7,480 nucleotides of DNA from Enterovirga sp. (GTDB lineage: Bacteria > Pseudomonadota > Alphaproteobacteria > Rhizobiales > Beijerinckiaceae): assembly GCA_028290385.1 (NCBI GenBank), contig JAQGJZ010000081.1:1-7480 (forward strand), in the 5' to 3' direction. The notes beneath the pieces are model-generated. The model saw nothing but the letters and a program-made list of their open reading frames with translations, was not told the origin of the DNA and searched no databases. A program made the position numbers and the translations under genes. Numbering within the stretch: position 1 is the stretch's first letter; each line of letters begins with the position of its first letter. Below are positions 1 through 5,651 of this stretch, in pieces.

Positions 1-699
1 GCCGAGCTGTTCGATTACCATCCGGACGCCCTGGAGCCGGGCCGCGTCGAGGTCGCCGGGATCGAGCATTTCATGCAGCTGCGCGATGACGGCCGGCCCG
101 GGATCATCTTCTCGGCCCATCTCGGCAATTGGGAGCTTCCCGCCATCTGCGCTGCGCGCTTCGGCCTCGATGCGACCGCGATCTTCCGGCCGCCGAACGA
201 TCCCGCAGCGGCCCGCCTCGTGCACGAAGTACGCTCGGGCACCATGGGGGGGCTGACCGCCTCCTCCGCCGGCGGTGCCGCCTTCGCGATCGCGGGCGTG
301 CTGGAGCGCGGCGGCCACCTGGGGCAGCTCATCGACCAGCATTTCACCAGAGGCGTCACGACCTCCTTCATGGGCCGGCCGGCGCTGACCAACCCGCTCC
401 TCGCCAAGCTCGCGCGGCATCACGATTGCCCAGTGCACGGCGTGCGAGTGGTCCGGCTTCCCGGTCATCGCTTCCGCATCGAGCTGACGCCGCCCCTCGA
501 CCTGCCGCGCGACGAGCGGGGCCTCGTGGATGTGCCCGCGGCGGCCCAGGCCATGACGGCCGTGATCGAGGGCTGGGTGCGCGAGCACCCGGAGCAATGG
601 CTCTGGATGCACCGGCGCTGGCGAGCACCGGCGGCTGCGCCGGGTATCAGCGCGCCTGCACCCTCACCCGGTGCCACGCCGCGCAGCAATAACCCTTGA
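1..699 (+). CDS. Lipid A biosynthesis acyltransferase (LpxL/HtrB family), 5'-truncated
   Basis: This is the 3' part of a membrane-associated acyltransferase that adds a secondary lauroyl/myristoyl-type chain to Kdo2-lipid A at the inner membrane. The frame is open from base 1, so the N-terminus lies outside the window; 232 codons remain of a family usually about 290-310 residues long. The catalytic HX4E motif is intact as HLGNWE (His codon 118-120, Glu codon 133-135). Further family signatures are FMGRPALTNPLLAKLA, a CPVHGVRVVRLPG segment, and a C-terminal EQWLWMHRRWR that normally marks the end of the domain. About 24 low-complexity Ala/Pro/Ser residues follow before the TGA at 697-699. Most of that tail is antisense to the 3' end of the facing sulfite oxidase gene, with 53 bp of overlap. 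Family assignment is firm. Which acyl chain or position it modifies cannot be told from this fragment. Confidence 0.9.
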   Translation, partial: AELFDYHPDALEPGRVEVAGIEHFMQLRDDGRPGIIFSAHLGNWELPAICAARFGLDATAIFRPPNDPAAARLVHEVRSGTMGGLTASSAGGAAFAIAGVLERGGHLGQLIDQHFTRGVTTSFMGRPALTNPLLAKLARHHDCPVHGVRVVRLPGHRFRIELTPPLDLPRDERGLVDVPAAAQAMTAVIEGWVREHPEQWLWMHRRWRAPAAAPGISAPAPSPGATPRSNNP

Positions 700-1741
700 A
701 GTTCCAGACCTCCGCGGCCTCGGCGGGCTGCGTCTGACCGGCCGAGTCCCAGGCGCGCACGGCGAGTTCGTGTTGCCCAGCCCGGAGGTCCAGGTCGGCG
801 CTCCAGGGTGTCCAGGCCCATGGGGTGTCCGGCCGGGCCGCGAGGTCGGCCTCGATCCACGTCCGGCCTCCATCGCAGGAGAGTTCAACCCGCGCGATGG
901 CGCGTCCGCTCGCGACCGCATAGCCCCGGGCTCGGACGCGCCCGGCCGGCACCACTGCCCCCGGGGCCGGGTCGCAGATCGCGGCGTTCAAGGGCAGCTC
1001 GTCGATAGCCGCGCCGCGCGACCAATCCGCCGTGTCCTCGCGGATCTCCCGCGGAAACAGCTTGTAGTCGAGCTGCTGCATCGGGTTGTCGGAGGGGCGG
1101 GCCCGGACCTCGATCGAACGCAGCCATTTGGGGCTGCGCACACCGGCATAGCCCGGCACCACCGCCCGGACCGGGAAGCCGTGCTCGGGCGCGAGCTCCG
1201 CGCCGTTCATCTCGTAGGCGAGCAGGACCTCGGGCGAGAGCGCCTTGCGAGCGGGAATGGACACGCCGAACGCGACGCGCTCCCCCTTGTGGTCGAGCAC
1301 GTCGTGGCACGTGAAGGCGACATGCAGGCCGTCAGCTTCGCCGAGGCCGGCAGCCCTGAGAACGTCCCCGAGCGACGCGCCCGTCCATTCAGCCGTGCCG
1401 ATCGCGCCGGCGTCCCACTGCAGGCCCAGGGTCGGGCTGACGGTGCTCAGCTCCGCGCGCCGATTCCCGGCGCATTGGATGGTTGCGACGACACTTCGCC
1501 GAGGAAACCGCTCGCGCAGCTCAGCCAGCGAGAGCCGAAGGGGCGTGATTCCCGTTCCCGACACGGTGAGGTGCCAGTCCTGCCCGTCGATCACCGGCAC
1601 GTCGCCATGGGAACGGACGAAGAAGCTCCCGGTCGGTGTCACGAACGAGCGACTGAGAGCGTCGAGCGGCGGCTCGGCGTTGAACGGCTCCTGCGAGCGC
1701 ACGAGCAGACCCTCCGTTGCTCGCACTCCGGCACGTGGCAT
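647..1741 (-). CDS. Sulfite oxidase family molybdenum enzyme, heme-free, no export signal
   Basis: A 364-residue molybdopterin enzyme of the sulfite oxidase family, probably oxidising sulfite to sulfate. Seen: an oxidoreductase Moco domain (about residues 35-215) followed by the Mo-co dimerisation domain (about 235-360). Cys90 in QCAGNRR is the expected molybdenum ligand. YEMNG, EHGFPVRAVVPG and SPKWL (177-206) and DGGRTW (290-295) are family-typical, and the protein ends in WHRVRVQ as homologues do. The N-terminal EPFNAEPP...SFVTP stretch resembles plant peroxisomal sulfite oxidase. There is no heme b5 domain and no twin-arginine signal, so a cytoplasmic enzyme is inferred. It is not MsrP/YedY, which is shorter and lacks the dimer domain. 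ATG at 1741 is chosen because GGAG sits 6 nt upstream (1748-1751); the in-frame ATG at 1789 has no ribosome-binding site. An unusual Cys-Cys pair (352-353) lies where homologues usually have Asn-type residues. No cytochrome partner gene is adjacent, so the electron acceptor is unknown. Confidence 0.9.
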   Translation of the reverse strand: MPRAGVRATEGLLVRSQEPFNAEPPLDALSRSFVTPTGSFFVRSHGDVPVIDGQDWHLTVSGTGITPLRLSLAELRERFPRRSVVATIQCAGNRRAELSTVSPTLGLQWDAGAIGTAEWTGASLGDVLRAAGLGEADGLHVAFTCHDVLDHKGERVAFGVSIPARKALSPEVLLAYEMNGAELAPEHGFPVRAVVPGYAGVRSPKWLRSIEVRARPSDNPMQQLDYKLFPREIREDTADWSRGAAIDELPLNAAICDPAPGAVVPAGRVRARGYAVASGRAIARVELSCDGGRTWIEADLAARPDTPWAWTPWSADLDLRAGQHELAVRAWDSAGQTQPAEAAEVWNFKGYCCAAWHRVRVQAR

Positions 1742-1747
1742 TTTCTT

Positions 1748-1751
1748 CTCC
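1748..1751 (-). promoter_or_regulatory. Shine-Dalgarno GGAG fixing the sulfite oxidase start
   Basis: On the minus strand GGAGAAGAAA directly precedes ATG 1741, with the GGAG core 6 nt from the start codon. The alternative ATG at 1789 has only pyrimidine-rich sequence before it. This supports the shorter 364-residue protein and a 54-bp gap after the preceding gene. Confidence 0.7.
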
Positions 1752-1795
1752 GCTTGGGGCGGGCGACAGTGCCAGCTCCGCGCCGGCATACCAAG

Positions 1796-2404
1796 TCAGA
1801 GAAGAATGACCCTGTTGGGCAATTCGTCCCGGTCGCCTGTCGCGACGGGCGCGTGGCGGGCGAGGATGCGGCCGATCGCCTGCACGGCCGCGACCAGCCC
1901 TTCCGCGCGGGCGCCCCTGCCAAACGCCTCGACCAGCGGCTCGACGACGCCCCGCCACTCGGCCTCGCCGACCTGGGCCGAGATCGCGACGTCGCCGATG
2001 ACCTCCGCATGACGCTCCGCCGCTGACACGAACAGGAGCACGCCCGTGCGCCCGCGCGTGTCGGCCATGCCGCGCCCGACGAATTCGTGCTGCGCGGCCT
2101 CGCGGGCCCGGACGCGCTTGATCGGGCCCGGAACGAGCCGGAGGCGCAGCGGCTGCCAGGCGCCGAGCGCGAGCACCAGGATCGCGACCGCGAGCTGAAC
2201 AAGGAAGATGCGGGCCGGGCCGAGCTCGGTCCAAAGGATCAGCGGCCAGGGCACCAGCAGGGCTGCCAGCAGCGCGTAAAGAAACGGGATCGCCCGGTAA
2301 CCGCTCGCCTGGCGCGCGATGACGACCACGATCTCGCCGGCCGTCGCGCCTTCCGCGGCACGGATCGCGGCCTCGATCTGCAGCCGCTCGTCGTGGCTCA
2401 GCAT
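1796..2404 (-). CDS. Membrane-anchored short TPM-domain protein (COG3762-like)
   Basis: A 202-residue protein resembling the 'uncharacterised membrane protein' family COG3762, which carries a TPM-type fold. It has no signal peptide. Residues 1-30 form a helix plus a strand (LQIEAAIRAAEGAT then GEIVVVIA). Two hydrophobic helices follow at about 40-58 and 66-83, then a strongly basic stretch (87-101). The rest of the TPM-like domain comes next: HEFVGRGMADTRGRTGVLLFVS (106-127), RHAEVIGD (131-138), and W150 through the C-terminal helix that ends in IGRILARHAP. The basic loop after the second helix suggests both soluble halves are cytoplasmic (positive-inside inference). ATG 2404 is preferred over upstream in-frame starts reaching 2470. 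It lies 4 nt after the TGA of the preceding TPM gene, whose last bases supply GGTGA, so translational coupling is likely. The biochemical function is unknown; distant relatives named TPM 'phosphatases' do not establish activity here. Confidence 0.8.
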   Translation of the reverse strand: MLSHDERLQIEAAIRAAEGATAGEIVVVIARQASGYRAIPFLYALLAALLVPWPLILWTELGPARIFLVQLAVAILVLALGAWQPLRLRLVPGPIKRVRAREAAQHEFVGRGMADTRGRTGVLLFVSAAERHAEVIGDVAISAQVGEAEWRGVVEPLVEAFGRGARAEGLVAAVQAIGRILARHAPVATGDRDELPNRVILL

Positions 2405-2408
2405 GGCG

Positions 2409-3203
2409 TCACCATGATCCGGACGCGCCCCCGCCGCCGGACGAGCCGCCGCCGCCCGAGAAACCGCCAAACCCGCCGCCTCCGCCGCCGAAGCCGCCGC
2501 CCCAGCCGCCCCCGCTCGGCACAGGCATGATCACCCAGGATCCGCCGCGCCTGCGATGGAAGCGCGATGGCCCCGAACCGCCGCCGAAGAAGCCGCGGAT
2601 GATGATGAACAGGACCACCAGCATCACGGCGATAGCGATCCAATCGAATCCGCCGTGGTCGTCGGCGCGGACCTTCGCCCGGCGCTGCCACTCGTCGGCA
2701 TCGCCCGTCAGCACGCTGAGAACGGCGTCGATCCCGGCGTTGATCCCGCCCGCGAAGTCGCCGGTTTTGAAGCGCGGCGCGACGGCGGTGCGGATGATCA
2801 CGCCGGAGATCGCGTCCGTGAGTGCGCCTTCGAGTCCGTAGCCGACCTCGATCCGCACCTTGCGCTCGTTCGGCGCCACGAGCAGCAGCGCGCCATTGTT
2901 CTTCGCCTTCTGGCCGAGCTGCCAATGCCGGAACAGGCGGTTCGCAAAATCCTCGACGCTGGTGCCCCCGAGCGAGGGCACGGTCGCGACGACAACCTGG
3001 TCGGTCGTCTTGTCCTCGTGCGCTTTCAGCTTCGCCTCTAGCGCGCTGCGCTGCTGGGCATCGAGCAGATTGGCGGCATCGACCACGCGGCCGCTGAGCG
3101 CCGGGAAGTTCGCCGTCTGCGCCCAGGCCGGACAGGCGAGCAGGAGGCAGAGGCCGACGAGGAGCGCGGTGGCCCCTTCAACGACGGATCGCGGAACCCG
3201 CAT
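2409..3203 (-). CDS. YgcG-family TPM-domain protein with Gly-rich tail (COG1512-like)
   Basis: A 264-residue exported, membrane-tethered protein. Seen: an N-terminal signal peptide (hydrophobic 11-24, likely cleavage after AWA28). A TPM domain spans about 35-170, with LSGRVVDAANLL (37-48), NNGALLLVAP (102-111), and RIEVGYGLEGALTDA (117-131), the most diagnostic family block. A transmembrane helix follows at about 187-205, then a basic patch (214-219) and a glycine/serine-rich tail (230-264) ending in the family-typical GASGSW. The TPM domain should therefore face the periplasm and the tail the cytoplasm. It lies 24 bp after lemA; the leader lacks a clear purine-rich ribosome-binding site, so coupling to lemA translation is plausible. 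Members recur next to LemA genes, but their activity is not established. Start ATG 3203 is supported by the signal peptide beginning there. Confidence 0.85.
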   Translation of the reverse strand: MRVPRSVVEGATALLVGLCLLLACPAWAQTANFPALSGRVVDAANLLDAQQRSALEAKLKAHEDKTTDQVVVATVPSLGGTSVEDFANRLFRHWQLGQKAKNNGALLLVAPNERKVRIEVGYGLEGALTDAISGVIIRTAVAPRFKTGDFAGGINAGIDAVLSVLTGDADEWQRRAKVRADDHGGFDWIAIAVMLVVLFIIIRGFFGGGSGPSRFHRRRGGSWVIMPVPSGGGWGGGFGGGGGGFGGFSGGGGSSGGGGASGSW

Positions 3204-3230
3204 CGGGCGCTCGGGCGCCAGCGGGCGCTA
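3204..3230 (-). repeat. GC-rich hairpin and triple GGGCGC repeat between lemA and the TPM gene
   Basis: GGGCGC occurs at 3205-3210, 3213-3218 and 3223-3228 on the plus strand. Read on the transcribed strand, GCGCC-CGCT-GGCGC (3228-3215) can form a 5-bp stem with a 4-nt loop. It starts in the last codons/stop region of lemA and lies in front of the TPM start. No T-tract follows, so it is not a terminator. It could be an mRNA structure that tunes translation or simply reflect base composition. Confidence 0.35.
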
Positions 3231-3824
3231 GAACTTGACCTGCGGCGGACGCTCCGAGCCCTGGGTCGCCGTGAACACCTCCATGGGCTTCGCGTCCGGA
3301 TACACGATGCCCGCGATCCAGCGGCCCGGGATCGTGCGCAGCTCCGTGTTGTAGGCCTGGACGGTCTGGATGTAGTCGCGCCGCGCGACCGTGATGCGGT
3401 TCTCGGTGCCTTCGAGCTGCGATTGCAGTGCCAGGAAGTTCTGGTTGGACTTCAGATCCGGATAGCGCTCGACCGACACGAGGAGCCGGCCGAGCGCGCC
3501 GGAGAGCTGGTTCTGCGCGTCCTGGAACTCCTTGAACTTCGCCGGATCGGTGACCGTGGAGGCATCAACCCTGACGCTGGTTGCCTTGGCGCGGGCCTCC
3601 GTCACCTGGACGAGCACGTCCCGCTCCTGCTGGGCGTAGCCTTTGACCGTTTCGACGAGGTTCGGGATCAGGTCGGCGCGGCGCTGATACTGGTTCTGCA
3701 CCTCGCCCCAGGCCGCTTTCGCGCGCTCTTCGAGGGTCGGGACGTTGTTGATGCCGCAGCCGGCCAGCACGAGGCTGAGAAGCCCTGCCAGCACCCCGAT
3801 CCGCAGACCTGTCGCAGCCGCCAT
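3228..3824 (-). CDS. lemA: LemA family lipoprotein
   Basis: A 198-residue LemA-fold protein. Seen: a short signal peptide with lipobox LAGC (Cys23 as the lipidated residue), then a helical bundle. This contains AWGEVQNQYQRRADLIPNLV (38-57, the hallmark block), ETVKGYAQQE (58-67), SVERYPDLKSNQNFLALQ (117-134), QLEGTENRITVARRDY (136-151) and the closing YNTELRTIPG (158-167). Many LemA proteins have an uncleaved N-terminal helix; here lipidation is predicted instead. Residue 24 is Gly rather than Asp, so outer-membrane sorting by the Lol system is possible. The start at ATG 3824 is fixed by the signal peptide and by GAGGGA at 3831-3836, 6 nt upstream; upstream in-frame starts (to 4028) would bury the lipobox and run into ggt. 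It begins 14 bp after ggt ends and is followed by two TPM genes. No reaction is known for the family; a scaffold or envelope role is inferred. Confidence 0.92.
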   Translation of the reverse strand: MAAATGLRIGVLAGLLSLVLAGCGINNVPTLEERAKAAWGEVQNQYQRRADLIPNLVETVKGYAQQERDVLVQVTEARAKATSVRVDASTVTDPAKFKEFQDAQNQLSGALGRLLVSVERYPDLKSNQNFLALQSQLEGTENRITVARRDYIQTVQAYNTELRTIPGRWIAGIVYPDAKPMEVFTATQGSERPPQVKF

Positions 3825-3838
3825 GTCTCGTCCCTCTC

Positions 3839-5602
3839 TCAATGGCCTTCGGCCAGGGTGCCGCGCTGGCGGAGATCCGCCGCGCCCAAAAAGCCGTCTC
3901 GCGTGACCGCGATCGAATTCGCCGACCCGGAGGTCGAGCCGACGACCACCCTGTGCCCTTTGTCTCTCAACAAACGCAACGTGTCCGGCGACAGGCCGGT
4001 TTCCACCAGCAACGCATCGGGCCGCCATTGATGGTGGATTCGCGGGGCCGCCACCGCCTCGGCGAGGTTCAGCCCAAAATCCACGACGCCGAGAATCACC
4101 TGCAGCACCGTCGTAATGATGCGGCTGCCCCCGGGGCTTCCGGTCGCCAGCACCACCTTGCCGTCGCGCAGCAGCAAGGTCGGCGTCATGGACGAGAGCG
4201 GGCGCGCGCCCGGCGCGACGCTGTTGGCCGCGCCCCCGACCAGGCCATAGGCGTTAGTGGCGCCCGGCCGCGCTGCGAAATCGTCCATCTCGTTATTGAG
4301 GATGATGCCGGTCCCGGCCGCGACCAGCCCGAGGCCATAGGAAAAGTTAAGCGTATACGTGTTCGCGACCGCGTTCCCCTCCCCGTCCAGCACGCTGAAA
4401 TGCGTGGTCTGGTCCGGTTCGTAGGGCAGCGGATTGCCGGCCGCGATCTCGTCAGCAGGCCGGGCGCGCGCCGGATCGATGCGCGCCCGCAGGGTCGCGG
4501 CGTAATCCCTAGAGATCAGCCCGGAGACCGGCACCTTGGCGCGGTCCGGGTCGCCGAGCCAGGCGGCTCGGTCCGCGTAGGCGGGCTTCATGGCCTCCGC
4601 CATCAGGTGCAGCGCGTCCGCGCTGCCGGCCCCGAGGGCGGCGAGGTCGAACCCCTCGAGCGTGTTCAGGATCTGGATCAGGTGCACGCCGCCCGAACTC
4701 GGCGGCGGCATGGAGACGACGTCGTACCCCCTGTAGGTTCCGCGCACGGGGTTGCGGACAACCGGCGCGTAGCCGGCGAGGTCCTGCGCCGTCATCAGGC
4801 CGCCTGCCGCCTGGACCGCGTCCGCGATGCGCGCCGCGGTCTCGCCCCGGTAGAAGGCCTCGGGCCCGCTCGTCGCGATTGCGGCCAGCGTCGCGGCGAG
4901 ATCGGCCTGGACGAGGCGCTCGCCGCGCCCGAGCGGCCGCTCGCCCTGAAAGAACACGGCCCGCGTGGACGGAAAACGGCCGAGCCGGCCGGCCGCGGCG
5001 GGCAGCGAATCCGCAAGATCCTCCTCGACCGCGATGCCCTCGCGGGCCAGCCGCTCCGCCGGCGCGATCAGATCCGCGAGGGTGAACTTGCCCGAGCCAT
5101 AGCGCCGGTGCGCGAGCGCGAGGCCCGCGACCGTGCCCGGCACGCCGACCGACAGGCCGCTGTCGCGCGACTTCGCCGGGTCCGGCTCGCCGCCAGGCCC
5201 GAGAAACATGTCACGGGTCGCGGCCGCGGGTGCGGTCTCGCGGTAGTCGATCGCCACTGTTTCGCTGCGGCCGGCGAGGTGCACCAGCATGAAGCCGCCG
5301 CCGCCGAGATTGCCGGCCTTCGGCAACGTGACCGCGAGCGCGAACCCGACCGCGACCGCTGCATCCACGGCGTTGCCGCCGCGGCGCAGGATCTCGACGC
5401 CGACCCGGGTGGCCTTGGCCTCCTGCGACGCGACCATTCCGCTCCGCGCCAGCGCCGGCAGGATGCGGGCGCGATCGGACGGAATAGGGGCCGGGGCGCC
5501 CGTCGGCATCCCGGGCGGCGCGCCCTGGGCGGACGCGAGCCCGGCCCAGAGCGACGCACCGAGGCAGAGCCCCAGACCGAACCGGGATCGCACGAACCGC
5601 AC
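3839..5602 (-). CDS. ggt: Gamma-glutamyltransferase / glutathione hydrolase precursor
   Basis: A 587-residue periplasmic N-terminal nucleophile hydrolase that cleaves or transfers the gamma-glutamyl group of glutathione. Seen: a signal peptide (cleavage likely after ASA25) and the self-processing site before Thr399 in QTTHFSVLD, giving a large subunit of about 373 residues and a 189-residue small subunit. Residues matching the Escherichia coli active site are present: Arg121 (IDYRETAP), Thr399 nucleophile, Thr417 and Asn419, Asp441 in NNEMDDF, Ser470-Ser471 in PLSSMTPT and Gly491-Gly492 in GSPGGSR. The NAYGLVGGAAN stretch (450-460) corresponds to the lid loop of the E. coli type enzyme. GTG 5602 is the start, with GGAG at 5610-5613, 7 nt upstream. 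It follows manC by 49 bp and precedes lemA by 14 bp. Nothing suggests inactivation; hydrolysis versus transpeptidation (or acylase specificity) cannot be decided from the sequence. Confidence 0.95.
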   Translation of the reverse strand: MRFVRSRFGLGLCLGASLWAGLASAQGAPPGMPTGAPAPIPSDRARILPALARSGMVASQEAKATRVGVEILRRGGNAVDAAVAVGFALAVTLPKAGNLGGGGFMLVHLAGRSETVAIDYRETAPAAATRDMFLGPGGEPDPAKSRDSGLSVGVPGTVAGLALAHRRYGSGKFTLADLIAPAERLAREGIAVEEDLADSLPAAAGRLGRFPSTRAVFFQGERPLGRGERLVQADLAATLAAIATSGPEAFYRGETAARIADAVQAAGGLMTAQDLAGYAPVVRNPVRGTYRGYDVVSMPPPSSGGVHLIQILNTLEGFDLAALGAGSADALHLMAEAMKPAYADRAAWLGDPDRAKVPVSGLISRDYAATLRARIDPARARPADEIAAGNPLPYEPDQTTHFSVLDGEGNAVANTYTLNFSYGLGLVAAGTGIILNNEMDDFAARPGATNAYGLVGGAANSVAPGARPLSSMTPTLLLRDGKVVLATGSPGGSRIITTVLQVILGVVDFGLNLAEAVAAPRIHHQWRPDALLVETGLSPDTLRLLRDKGHRVVVGSTSGSANSIAVTRDGFLGAADLRQRGTLAEGH

Positions 5603-5609
5603 AGGACTT

Positions 5610-5613
5610 CTCC
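5610..5613 (-). promoter_or_regulatory. Shine-Dalgarno GGAG for the GTG start of ggt
   Basis: CCGGAGAAGTCCT precedes GTG 5602 on the minus strand, with GGAG 7 nt from the start codon. This favours the GTG, which also places the signal peptide at the exact N-terminus. Confidence 0.65.
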
Positions 5614-5651
5614 GGAGATGGACGGCGAGCCCGCCGGCCCGCCGCGACAGC

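Noticed and set aside
671..2026. Long open frame on the plus strand opposite the sulfite oxidase and short TPM genes
   Set aside because: It has no recognisable domain, spans two well-supported minus-strand genes and is rich in Arg/Ala/Gly/Pro, typical of the antisense of high-GC coding DNA.
2414..2520. GCC/CCG-rich simple repeat
   Set aside because: It is the coding sequence of the glycine/serine-rich tail of the YgcG-like protein, a family-typical feature, not an independent repeat element.
3825..4028. Longer LemA start at 4028
   Set aside because: The extension would overlap the end of ggt and hide the lipobox signal peptide that begins exactly at ATG 3824 behind a good ribosome-binding site.
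5603..5651. Imperfect GC-rich hairpin between manC and ggt as a terminator
   Set aside because: The stem is imperfect and no run of T follows on the transcribed strand; the sequence also contains the ggt ribosome-binding site.
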